DNA from: Verrucomicrobiaceae bacterium UBA1938
GTDB lineage: Bacteria > Verrucomicrobiota > Verrucomicrobiia > Verrucomicrobiales > Verrucomicrobiaceae
Length of the DNA stretch: 57,834 nucleotides
NCBI GenBank assembly: GCA_002336895.1
Contig: DDFC01000003.1
Location: 1 to 57,834, forward strand
Direction of reading: 5' to 3'
Positions within the stretch are counted from its first letter, which is position 1. The number at the start of each line of letters is the position of its first letter. Below, one piece after another: positions 1-8,351 of this stretch. Both the position numbers and the translations under genes were made by a program. The notes under the pieces are model-generated. The model was given only the letters and a program-made list of their open reading frames with translations, was not told where the DNA came from and searched no databases.

Positions 1-495
1 AACCAGCCAAACACACCCAGGGGCTGCGCGCCACGTGGGCAGACGCCGGTGGTCAGACAGATGTCCAAGCGCTTCGGGCGCTCGGTGATGAGCGCGGTGA
101 GCAACCGTGGCAGCGCACGCTGGATGGTTTACCAAGGAGCGCTGGACGCCAGGCTTCTCATCCGCTTTTTGGAGCGGCTGGTGCGAGCGATGAAGGGACG
201 CAAGGCATGTCTCATTCTCGACAACCTGCGTGTGCATCATAGCAAGCCGGTGAAAGCGTGGCTGGAGGAACATCGCGCGCAGATCACGGTTCATCACCTT
301 CCCAGCTACAGCCCGGAACTCAACCCTGACGAGCACCTCAACCGCTCGCTCAAAAGCCAGCTGGGCCAGCTCCCTGCGGCCAAGGACGAAAACATCCTGC
401 AAAAGCAAATCGTCGGCCCCCTGCGCTCCTGCCAGAAGAGGCCTGAGCGTGTCCGTTCCTTCTTCGCGTCAGCTTCTACCAAGTATGCTGCTTGA
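1..495 (+). CDS. IS630-family transposase, C-terminal part (5' end outside window)
   Basis: The frame is open to the left edge, so the start lies outside the window; about 164 residues are visible. The protein resembles the catalytic C-terminal half of IS630/Tc1-type DDE transposases. A strand ending in the second catalytic aspartate is followed by Asn-Leu-Arg and a His pair (LILDNLRVHHSK), and further on comes the family's SYSPELNPDEHLNRSLK segment with the third acidic residue. The first catalytic Asp should lie upstream of the window. It abuts a second, broken transposase (563-904), and together they mark the left border of the polysaccharide locus. I see no clear terminal inverted repeat. 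Whether the full element is intact cannot be judged from this window. Confidence 0.85.
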   Translation, partial: NQPNTPRGCAPRGQTPVVRQMSKRFGRSVMSAVSNRGSARWMVYQGALDARLLIRFLERLVRAMKGRKACLILDNLRVHHSKPVKAWLEEHRAQITVHHLPSYSPELNPDEHLNRSLKSQLGQLPAAKDENILQKQIVGPLRSCQKRPERVRSFFASASTKYAA

Positions 496-562
496 TGTTC
501 TATCTCTGTGCCGGATTAATAATGTTGACACCGTGGGTGAGCATGACGACGTCAACTCTGAG

Positions 563-904
563 CTGGAATCCAGGACGACATTCAAACTCAGCGACCTCCT
601 TAGCCACAACGCCAACGCCGTCCGCTGGCAGGTATGGACCGCGTTGCTGTTGCATATGCTCCTGTGCCAAGCGGCGCACCTCAACCGATGGGGGCACAGT
701 TTTACACGCCTTGCCGTGGTGCGTTCGGCGATGTGCTAGCGGATGCTCCTTTGGGAGTTGCTGCGATGTTATGGGACAGCAGACGGAAGATTGCTCCTGT
801 TGGAAGCTGCGCGCGCCGCATGGCCCCAGGCTTTGCGTCAGCGGGGACATTGTCGCATGGAACGGCGCATGCCTTATTTGCCAAGTAAACCCGCCAGAAT
901 TTGA
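563..904 (+). pseudogene. Remnant of an IS4-family transposase C-terminus
   Basis: One reading frame, interrupted by a TAG at 737-739, encodes a recognisable IS4-type transposase tail. It starts around LSDLLSHNANAVRWQVW, continues with TALLLHMLL and HLNRWGHSFTRLAVVRSAM, and after the stop resumes in the same frame with LLWELLRCYGTADG, ending at a TGA at 902-904. In intact relatives this segment (a KLSDLLGHNANAVRWQ-like stretch, then GHSFTRL, then LLRSYGTA) is the C-terminal end of the DDE domain. Only this fragment is present and it carries an in-frame stop, so it cannot make a transposase. It probably records an older insertion disrupted by, or next to, the IS630-type element upstream. Confidence 0.7.
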
Positions 905-1030
905 ACTCGACCTTCGTCACTTTTCAGCCCGTTCCTCTTGTGACTTCAAGCTTTGCAACTCATTCGGTATGGCCTACGAAAAGGTTCTGATGAGTTTTTA
1001 CTTTATATATATACTAAATGTCATAATATT

Positions 1031-1735
1031 ATGAACAATATCCATGATGCGGTTGTTGATGAGCGACTTTTGAAATGGCGGACAAAAGCTGCGGAGGCAT
1101 CACGCGGTACTAGCACAAGCGCGGTAGTTTCGGCGGCGCTTGAAGTTATCTTGCGTGAGGGGAAGACTGGAGATATGCTTGAGTACGGGGCTGGGACGGC
1201 TGTTCTTTTGATGCAGTTGATTGATAAACAATGGCAGGGTCGATTGACCGGAGTTGATCTTTTGCCGCGCCCAGCAGAAATTCCTGGTGAGGTTGAATGG
1301 TGCCAGGCAGACCTGAACATGCCTCTCGATTGTGATGAGGGCAGTTTTGACTTAATTGTGTCAACAGAGGTGATTGAGCATCTGGAAAACCCAAGGGCGG
1401 TCGCCAGGGAATTTGCAAGATTATTGCGTCCTGGTGGGCGGTTAATACTAACGACTCCAAATCAAGAGAGTATTCGTTCATTATTAAGCTTAATAATTGC
1501 TGGACACTTTGCTTTCTTTCAAGATAGTTGCTATCCCGCTCACATCACTGCACTGCTGAGGAAGGATCTTGAACGTATTTTTACGGAAGCAGGATTTTGT
1601 GATATTAGATTCTATTATATTCCAAGTGGAGGTATTCCAAAATTTCCGCAGGTGACTTGGCAGCAAATTACTTTTGGCTTGTTAAGTGGGTGTCTTTTTA
1701 GTGACAATATACTAATGGAGGCATTTCTGCCTTAG
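1031..1735 (+). CDS. Class I SAM-dependent methyltransferase (Methyltransf_11/12 type)
   Basis: A 234-residue protein from the ATG at 1031; an in-frame extension upstream to 953 looks non-coding. It has a Rossmann-type methyltransferase core: motif I is EYGAGTA (residues 51-57), an acidic strand-2 residue follows in GVDLL, then DLIVSTEVIEHL (about 107-118) and the post-core LLRPGGRLILTTPN. This is the layout of Methyltransf_11 enzymes, many of which methylate sugars or lipids. It opens the polysaccharide locus, so a glycan or lipid-linked sugar acceptor is a reasonable inference, but the substrate cannot be read from the sequence. Its DNA is clearly more AT-rich than the genes to the right, and it lies just inside transposase debris, which suggests transfer. 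Confidence 0.8.
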   Translation: MNNIHDAVVDERLLKWRTKAAEASRGTSTSAVVSAALEVILREGKTGDMLEYGAGTAVLLMQLIDKQWQGRLTGVDLLPRPAEIPGEVEWCQADLNMPLDCDEGSFDLIVSTEVIEHLENPRAVAREFARLLRPGGRLILTTPNQESIRSLLSLIIAGHFAFFQDSCYPAHITALLRKDLERIFTEAGFCDIRFYYIPSGGIPKFPQVTWQQITFGLLSGCLFSDNILMEAFLP

Positions 1736-1861
1736 GCAGTGAGTTAAAATGAGCATTGGCGTATCTATTAATGAGTAGTTTTGGCATCCAACTTCACGCA
1801 AATTTTATTCGATGCCAGCCGCAATAACGCGGCATGAATCAAATATCACTATATTACCGCA

Positions 1862-3313
1862 ATGAAGCTGACAATTTCTCAAATGATGATGTTAGGTGCC
1901 TTTGGCACTGTGATCATCGTCTTTTTGTCCATGATGAACTGGCGGCGTGCGGTGCATGCTGCTTTGATCGTGGCTCTTCTTGAGGGGGCGATTCGGAAGT
2001 GGGTGTTTCCTCAAGGGTCTGAATTGGTGTATTTCTTCAAAGATATCATTTTATTGGGTGCGTACTTAAAGTTTTACATGTTCCCTGATCCGGACATCCG
2101 GGCATGGCGCCTGCGTATTCCCGGAACGTTCATAGCATGTGTCTGCATTACATTAACCGTTTTTGGGGCGGTTAATTTAAATATAGGTTCTGTGATTCTC
2201 GCTCTGTACGGCCTGAAAATTTATTTATGGTACGTTCCCCTGGCATTCATGATGCCCTTATTGTTTCGTGATGAACAGCAGATGACGGTTTTGCTGTTTC
2301 GTTATTCATTGTTTGCAATTCCTATCGGTCTGCTTGGAGTCGCGCAGTTTTTTGCCGGGCCCGATTCACCTATCAACACCTATGCGAGTAGCGACCTAGG
2401 TGGTGTGAAAGAGGTTGCGACCTTTGGGGTGGGTTATGGCAGAGCCCGTATCACAGGAACTTTTTCCTACATTGGTGGGCACAATGTGTTTGTGCTGGTC
2501 TTTTTTATCATTTCCATTTGCCTGTTAACCGCCATGGAAGGGAAGCGTCGTCTGGTGTTGCTTTTCGCTAATTTGCCTTTGCTGCTGGCTAATGCTTTGA
2601 TGACGGGATCAAGAATGGCAGTATTCAGTCTGTTGGTCGTTGGATTGCTTATAGGCATGACTTCAGCCGTGAGCAGGCTTGGCAAATCAAAAAACTCCTT
2701 CTTTTATCTCATCATGGGCTTTGCAGTGGCCAGCGCCGGCGTCGGAGTCTTTTTCAAAAAAGCATTCGATGCATTTGAAGTGCGTCGGAAAACAGCAGGT
2801 GACACAGTGCAGGGACGTGCCTATTTGCATCATTTTGCAGCTATCGAAGCTGCAGCCAAAGAAGTCGATTTGATGGGATTTGGCATAGGCACATCACATC
2901 CGGCGGCACTTGGTATCAGGCGAGCACTTAAGATTGCACCTATTAAAAAAGAGTGTCCCTATTACGACAATGAAATTGGTCAGTGTTTGGCTGAACTAGG
3001 CTGGCCTGCGTTTATAATGTGGTATGCCTTTCGTCTTTTAATGTTGGTGCAATGCTGGGGCGCTTTCAGTCGCTCGCCTCCTTCCATCTTTCGCTCTCTG
3101 GCTTTAGGATTCTTCTGCTATCACCTTCTGCAATTAACCAACCAGATGGTGCTAAATCACACCGCCAATGTGTTTCTTTGTGCGACCTGGGGCTTCTGTC
3201 TTATTCCTCGGCTTGAAAACTTGGTGCGTCGTCCAAGGCATCTCCAAGCACCGCAGCATCGACAGCGATTGGTGCGTGGTGGCCGACAACAGCAGCCTGT
3301 GTTGCGTGGTTAA
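1862..3313 (+). CDS. Polytopic membrane protein, O-antigen polymerase/ligase-like (Wzy/WaaL type)
   Basis: A 483-residue, very hydrophobic protein with roughly ten to twelve predicted membrane segments. A larger soluble loop around residues 300-370 carries charged and Arg/His-rich sequence (RRKTAGDTVQGRAYLHH), followed by GFGIGTSHP. This layout, with the big periplasmic loop late in the chain and an Arg-containing loop, is that of Wzy polymerases and WaaL ligases. Sequence identity in this class is very low, so the call rests on topology and on the neighbours: glycosyltransferases follow within 9 bp. It probably polymerises or transfers the repeat unit on the periplasmic side. The last 30 residues are Arg/Gln-rich and probably cytoplasmic. 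Confidence 0.7.
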   Translation: MKLTISQMMMLGAFGTVIIVFLSMMNWRRAVHAALIVALLEGAIRKWVFPQGSELVYFFKDIILLGAYLKFYMFPDPDIRAWRLRIPGTFIACVCITLTVFGAVNLNIGSVILALYGLKIYLWYVPLAFMMPLLFRDEQQMTVLLFRYSLFAIPIGLLGVAQFFAGPDSPINTYASSDLGGVKEVATFGVGYGRARITGTFSYIGGHNVFVLVFFIISICLLTAMEGKRRLVLLFANLPLLLANALMTGSRMAVFSLLVVGLLIGMTSAVSRLGKSKNSFFYLIMGFAVASAGVGVFFKKAFDAFEVRRKTAGDTVQGRAYLHHFAAIEAAAKEVDLMGFGIGTSHPAALGIRRALKIAPIKKECPYYDNEIGQCLAELGWPAFIMWYAFRLLMLVQCWGAFSRSPPSIFRSLALGFFCYHLLQLTNQMVLNHTANVFLCATWGFCLIPRLENLVRRPRHLQAPQHRQRLVRGGRQQQPVLRG

Positions 3314-3321
3314 AGAGGTTC

Positions 3322-4203
3322 ATGTCTAGCGAGACCGTGCCAATATCGGTGGCTGTGCCTGCATATCGGCGTTCGGCGCAACTGCGTACGACCCTAGAGC
3401 GCTTGCTTGCATGTCATCCCATGCCTGCGGAGATCCTTGTGCATCTGGACGGCAATGACTGTAGCCTGCGTGCTCTCGTGGAACATCGATTTCCCGATGT
3501 CAGGATTCTGTCTTCAGAAGATTTGTCCGGGCCCGGGGGGGCAAGAAACCTGATGATGAAAGAGGCTCGCTGCTCCTGGGTGGCTCATTTCGATGATGAT
3601 TCTTTTCCGCAGGACTTGGATTATTTTGCCAAAGCCTGGAGCTTGATTGAGGAGTTGCCGCAAACAGCCGTTTTTTGTGCCTGCATTCTTCCTGATGAGA
3701 TTGTTGATCCTCCCGGGTTGTGGTTGCAGGCATTTTATCCTGGGTGCGGCCACCTGATGAACAGAGATTGGTTTCTGAGGACGCGAGGCTACTTGCCGCT
3801 CCCAATAGCCTACAACCTCGAAGAGGTGGATGTGAGCATTCAGCTCAATGATATCGGAGGACAAATTTTGCAAACCGGGCAACTTCGTGTGTATCATGAT
3901 CATCCAACACCTGAGCGTGAAGATGAAACTACACAGACGGCTATGATGATTAACACCGTTCTGTTCCCTCTTTTGCGTTATCCTGTGGTCTTTTGGCCTC
4001 AGGCTTTGGGCAGTATTTTGCGGAGGCTATTGGGTCTCGCGCTGCAGGGGGAGTGGGGCGTGATAAGAGGGGCTATGTGGAGTTTGCCGGATGCTGTTGT
4101 GAGGTATCTGCCACTGCGTTTCCCTGTCAGCATTTTCACGACATTTCAGTGGCTTTTGCTTCGTCGCAATCCGGAACGAGTTAACATTGTGAATGTGAGA
4201 TAA
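3322..4203 (+). CDS. Family 2 glycosyltransferase
   Basis: A 293-residue GT-A fold enzyme. The N-terminus ISVAVPAYRRS (residues 8-18) is the nucleotide-binding strand. The metal-binding acidic motif is AHFDDDS (Asp91-Asp93), and an EEVD acidic cluster at 167-170 stands where GT2 enzymes have their ED catalytic-base region. The start is well set: an AAAGAGG ribosome site lies just upstream of the ATG at 3322. No membrane segment is obvious in the catalytic part; hydrophobic stretches near the C-terminus may anchor it. The stop overlaps the next start by one base, so the two are translated from one transcript. Donor and acceptor sugars are unknown. Confidence 0.88.
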   Translation: MSSETVPISVAVPAYRRSAQLRTTLERLLACHPMPAEILVHLDGNDCSLRALVEHRFPDVRILSSEDLSGPGGARNLMMKEARCSWVAHFDDDSFPQDLDYFAKAWSLIEELPQTAVFCACILPDEIVDPPGLWLQAFYPGCGHLMNRDWFLRTRGYLPLPIAYNLEEVDVSIQLNDIGGQILQTGQLRVYHDHPTPEREDETTQTAMMINTVLFPLLRYPVVFWPQALGSILRRLLGLALQGEWGVIRGAMWSLPDAVVRYLPLRFPVSIFTTFQWLLLRRNPERVNIVNVR

Positions 4204-6512
4204 TGAAAAGAGGAGAGTGCATACATGTCTGGGTGCCTGGTATCAAAGATGGCAGCGGTGGAATCCAAGCATTTTCACGGGTTTATGTGCAGGCGTTGTG
4301 TGAGGCGTTTCCAGCCCTGAGAATTCGTGTTTTTGTCAAAAATGACCAACCTCACGACTCGGACCCCCTTCGATTGAGAGGGGTCCAGTTTATTTCGATG
4401 ATCGGCTATCCTAGCTGGACCCGTACCTTTTTGATGATGGTGATTGGTGTAGTGGCAGGGATCCGAGAGCGGCCTCGCTGCGTGCTCACCACGCATCTTC
4501 ATTTTCAGCCGGCCGTTCGTTTGATTCACTGGCTATGTGGCATTCCTGTAATGAGCGTGCTGCATGGCATTGAGGCGTGGAATCTGCGGGGCGGACTTCG
4601 CATCTGGGCCATGCGAGCGGCTGATCATCTCATGGCTGTCAGCCACCACACTCGGAAGGTTGTGGTTGACTCGTATGGACTGGATCCAAGACGAATCAGC
4701 GTGGTGCCAAATACATTTGATGAGAGCAGGTTCACCATCGGACCCAAACCGACGCATTTGCTGGAGCGTTATGGTTTAAAATCTGATGAGCCCGTGATCA
4801 TGACCGTAAGCCGCTTGGTGGTGGCTGAGCGGTACAAAGGACACCGCCAGATTCTGCAAGGACTGAAGGAGCTTTGCCAGAGGTTTCCTGGCTTGCGCTA
4901 CCTTGTAGTGGGTGCAGGTGATGACATGCCGCTTTTGCAGGAGCTTGTGAGGGCTTATGATCTGGAGGAATGTGTCATCTTTGCAGGGTATGTTCCTTCG
5001 GAAGAACTGCCTGACCATTACAAGCTTTGTGATGTGTTCGCCATGCCCAGCAGCAAAGAGGGATTTGGGATCGTCTTTTTGGAGGCCATGGCATCAGGCA
5101 AGCCTGTCGTGGCAGGCGAATTGGATGGATCTGTAGATGCACTCGATCAGGGGCGACTTGGCTTACTAGTGGATCCTCATGATTCAATCAAAATCGCTGA
5201 GAGGATCAGTCAGGCACTCAAAAAAAGTCCTGCTGATGCCTTGTGGAATCATCCTGAAAAGCTACGAGCGTCTGTGATCAATCAATTTGGCTACCACCGT
5301 ATAGGTCCGATGATGGCCGGAGTGGTGGAGCAGTTAATGCAAAATCCTGGTTTTGCCGCTGAGGCGTCTGATGGAAGCAAATTGTATCAGAATGTAATCG
5401 CCCCCAAGCCGCATATTGTCATTTTGACTCAACTGACTTCGCCATATCAGGTGGAGTTTTTCAATGCGCTTGCAGCTTCGCAAGAATGCCAGCTTGAGGT
5501 GATTTACCTGACCAGCCAGGATAAAAACCGGCAATGGGAGCTGCCGGGCATCTCGCATAGTCATTTGATTCTTTCAGAGACTCCAGATTTGAAGTCCAGT
5601 GCTCTGGAAGCTATACGCCTTGCTGATTTGGTTGTGTTTAATTTTTACACCGACGTTTTTGCGCTGAGAGCGATTAGAGAGCGTGTTAACTCACGTCGTC
5701 CATGGGTGTTCTGGGGGGAGCGTCCAGGCGCTTATCAAGCTGGTATATGGGGTGTGATTGCAAGATGGATTTTGCTCAAGCCACTGCATCGCAATTCTGC
5801 TCCTATTTGGGCTGTCGGTGCTTTCGGAATTGAAGGATATCGCCGTGAGTTTGGAGGCAGCCGTATGTACTCCAACATCCCGTACTTCTCCAACCTCAGG
5901 AGATTTATGACCTTGCCGTTACGGCCGGCTCGAATGCGCACATTTTTTTATTCGGGTGCTTTTTCGCATCGCAAGGGGGTGGATCTTCTAGCTGCCGCTT
6001 TTGCGCTGGTGGCAAAAGAGTACCCTGAAGCTCGGTTGGTTCTGATGGGGGCAGGTGCACTGGAAGAGAATCTCAAGGGGCAACTGCAAGCATGCGCCAG
6101 CCAGGTGACGTGGCTTGGGTTTCAGTCTTGGGACGAACTGCCAGCGGGATACGCAAAGGGGGCTGTTTTTTGTTTTCCATCTCGTTATGATGGCTGGGGT
6201 CTTGCACTTGTTGAGGCGCTGGCATCAGGCATGCCTGCGATTGGGACAAATCGAACCGGTGCTGCCATTGAATTTCTTGTTTCAGGCAAATCTGGCCGCT
6301 TGATACCTGCGGGGGAGGTTGAGTCTCTGAAAAATGCCATGATTGATTTGTTGAACATTTCAGACGGTGACTTTGAACGTATGCAGCTAGAGGCCAGAAA
6401 ATCTGTATCGGCCAGTACGTTGGAGCAGGGAGTGAAACGTTTCATGACGTCCACTTCAGATGTTCTGGAGCGCTATAAGGCGCGTTTTAAAACGCCGGTG
6501 CAAGCTTTGTAA
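4203..6512 (+). CDS. Tandem two-domain glycosyltransferase (GT4-GT4 fusion)
   Basis: A 769-residue protein made of two complete GT-B glycosyltransferases in series. Domain 1 (about 1-385) contains SRLVVAERYKGH and the E-x7-E donor site in SSKEGFGIVFLEAMASG (Glu286 and Glu294). Domain 2 (about 395-760) starts with a fresh Rossmann-like strand (PHIVILTQLTSPYQVEFFNAL) and has its own donor site in SRYDGWGLALVEALASG. In domain 2 the first Glu of the E-x7-E pair is replaced by Asp. Most GT4 enzymes are 350-400 residues, so this is a true double-length protein, and it could add two consecutive sugars. The start codon overlaps the stop of the GT2 gene (TAATG). Confidence 0.87.
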   Translation: MKRGECIHVWVPGIKDGSGGIQAFSRVYVQALCEAFPALRIRVFVKNDQPHDSDPLRLRGVQFISMIGYPSWTRTFLMMVIGVVAGIRERPRCVLTTHLHFQPAVRLIHWLCGIPVMSVLHGIEAWNLRGGLRIWAMRAADHLMAVSHHTRKVVVDSYGLDPRRISVVPNTFDESRFTIGPKPTHLLERYGLKSDEPVIMTVSRLVVAERYKGHRQILQGLKELCQRFPGLRYLVVGAGDDMPLLQELVRAYDLEECVIFAGYVPSEELPDHYKLCDVFAMPSSKEGFGIVFLEAMASGKPVVAGELDGSVDALDQGRLGLLVDPHDSIKIAERISQALKKSPADALWNHPEKLRASVINQFGYHRIGPMMAGVVEQLMQNPGFAAEASDGSKLYQNVIAPKPHIVILTQLTSPYQVEFFNALAASQECQLEVIYLTSQDKNRQWELPGISHSHLILSETPDLKSSALEAIRLADLVVFNFYTDVFALRAIRERVNSRRPWVFWGERPGAYQAGIWGVIARWILLKPLHRNSAPIWAVGAFGIEGYRREFGGSRMYSNIPYFSNLRRFMTLPLRPARMRTFFYSGAFSHRKGVDLLAAAFALVAKEYPEARLVLMGAGALEENLKGQLQACASQVTWLGFQSWDELPAGYAKGAVFCFPSRYDGWGLALVEALASGMPAIGTNRTGAAIEFLVSGKSGRLIPAGEVESLKNAMIDLLNISDGDFERMQLEARKSVSASTLEQGVKRFMTSTSDVLERYKARFKTPVQAL

Positions 6513-6526
6513 TTACTTGTAGTGCT

Positions 6527-8344
6527 ATGTGTGGAATAGCTGGATTGCTAAGCTCGGAAAAAATGGGCAATGACAGGCTGTCGGGCGCGTTACACTCGCT
6601 TGTAACTGCTCTGAAGCATCGTGGGCCGGATGACAATGGAATCTGGACAAATGCGTCGGGTACGGCCGGGCTGGCGCATGTGCGCCTGGCCATACTTGAT
6701 TTATCTCCTGGCGGTCATCAGCCAATGCAAACCGCTGATGGACGCTATCATATCACATTTAACGGGGAAATTTATAATTTTAGGGAGCTGCGGCAGGAAC
6801 TTGAGAATGATGGAGTGTTTTTTGCCAGTCATTCGGACACCGAGGTGTTGTTGCGTCTGTTTGAGAAGTATGGGGCGACCATGCTTCCAAAGCTGAGGGG
6901 CATGTTTGCGCTCGCCATATGGGATGAGAAGTGCCGGCGTTGCTTTCTTGCCAGAGACCCGCTTGGCATCAAGCCATTGTATTATACCACAGCAGGGGGC
7001 AGGCTGGCCTTTGCCTCAGAGCTGCGTGCACTGCAGGCCTCTGGCTTTGCTAGGCAGCAGCTGGATGCTGAGGCTCTGGTGCGTTATTTTCAAATGGGTT
7101 CGGTGCAGGAGCCGCATACATTGCTGGCTGATGTGCATTGTCTCGAAGCGGGGCATTATTTGATGTGGGAGCAGGGGCGGTTTGCCAAAAATTGCTACTG
7201 GCGAGTAATGTTCTCTTCAGATGACATGGAGTCTGGAGATGCCGTGCAACTGGTGCGGCAGGGGCTGCTGGACAGTATCAATGCCCATTTCGTCAGTGAT
7301 GTGCCGGTGGGGATTTTTCTGAGCGGCGGAATTGATTCAAGCGCTGTTCTAGCGCTGGCACGCGCTGCTGGACATGAAAAAATCAGCACGTTTTCCATTG
7401 GTGTTGATGATGCGGGCATGGACGAAAGCGCTCCTGCCGAGCGGACGGCAAAGCATTTTGAGGCTGACTATCATGTTTTGAGGCTGGATGCGACGAAGGG
7501 AAGTCAGATGTTCGCAGGCTTTTTAGAGGCGATGGACCAGCCCAGTGTGGACGGCTTGAACACCTATGCAGTGTCTGCTTTTGCAAGACAGTGCGGCATG
7601 AAGGTGGTGCTTTCCGGTCTTGGAGGGGATGAGATGTTTGGCGGCTACAAAAGCTTCGATATGGTGCCGCGTCTGCATGCTCTTAACCGAGGCATGCACA
7701 TGATCCCACTGGCGGCCGGTTTGATGGGCTGGGCTCTGGAGAGAAACCCCTATTCAGCCAAGCTAAGACGCGTGGGGTCGATGTTACGACTGCCTCCCAC
7801 CGTAAAAAACTCTTACCGGGCTTTTCGTGGTATTTTCTCTTTTCATGCGGCCAAGCTTCTGGCCTCACGCTATCTCGATTGTTCCTATGAAAGCCTTCCG
7901 GATTTGCCAAACCATCAGATCAAGGTGGATGACATGCGCGATGCGGTCAGCAAGTGCGAGCTGACACTCTACATGCGCAACCAGCTGCTACGAGACAGCG
8001 ATGTCATGAGCATGTCTCAGGGGTTGGAACTGAGGGTGCCCTTTGTGGACCGTGCGTTATTTGAGCAGGTTTCGAGAGTGCCTGCGCATTTCAGATTGCG
8101 TGCGGGCAAGCAGATGCTGCTGGAGGCAGTTCCCGAAGTTCCTGAATGGATCAGAAGCCAACCCAAGCGTGGTTTTGTGTTTCCATTTGAGAAGTGGATC
8201 GAGCAGCAGTGGGGGCAGCAGTTCGCGGAAGCCACACAGAAGCTGCCGTTCAAGAATCCCACTTGGTTTACGCGTTGGGCGGTATTTATGCTGGATCACT
8301 GGCTTGCGAGATCGGCTGGTTACGGAGGCGCGACCGCTATCTGA
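6527..8344 (+). CDS. asnB: Asparagine synthase-like glutamine amidotransferase
   Basis: A 605-residue protein of the AsnB family. It begins MCGIAG, giving the N-terminal nucleophile Cys2 of class II glutaminase domains, with the HRGPDD and FNGEIYNF signatures following. The C-terminal synthetase domain has the pyrophosphate loop SGGIDSS (266-272). AsnB enzymes activate a carboxylate with ATP and amidate it with ammonia from glutamine. Members embedded in surface-polysaccharide or exosortase loci are often thought to amidate uronic acids or other glycan carboxylates rather than make free asparagine. Given glycosyltransferases on both sides (15 bp and 7 bp gaps), that role is a fair inference. 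It is about 50 residues longer than E. coli AsnB. Confidence 0.87.
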   Translation: MCGIAGLLSSEKMGNDRLSGALHSLVTALKHRGPDDNGIWTNASGTAGLAHVRLAILDLSPGGHQPMQTADGRYHITFNGEIYNFRELRQELENDGVFFASHSDTEVLLRLFEKYGATMLPKLRGMFALAIWDEKCRRCFLARDPLGIKPLYYTTAGGRLAFASELRALQASGFARQQLDAEALVRYFQMGSVQEPHTLLADVHCLEAGHYLMWEQGRFAKNCYWRVMFSSDDMESGDAVQLVRQGLLDSINAHFVSDVPVGIFLSGGIDSSAVLALARAAGHEKISTFSIGVDDAGMDESAPAERTAKHFEADYHVLRLDATKGSQMFAGFLEAMDQPSVDGLNTYAVSAFARQCGMKVVLSGLGGDEMFGGYKSFDMVPRLHALNRGMHMIPLAAGLMGWALERNPYSAKLRRVGSMLRLPPTVKNSYRAFRGIFSFHAAKLLASRYLDCSYESLPDLPNHQIKVDDMRDAVSKCELTLYMRNQLLRDSDVMSMSQGLELRVPFVDRALFEQVSRVPAHFRLRAGKQMLLEAVPEVPEWIRSQPKRGFVFPFEKWIEQQWGQQFAEATQKLPFKNPTWFTRWAVFMLDHWLARSAGYGGATAI

Positions 8345-8351
8345 TTTCGTC

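Noticed and set aside
8043..8351. 103-codon upstream extension of the GT4 gene at 8352
   Set aside because: Runs inside asnB in another frame and would bury the canonical N-terminal strand.
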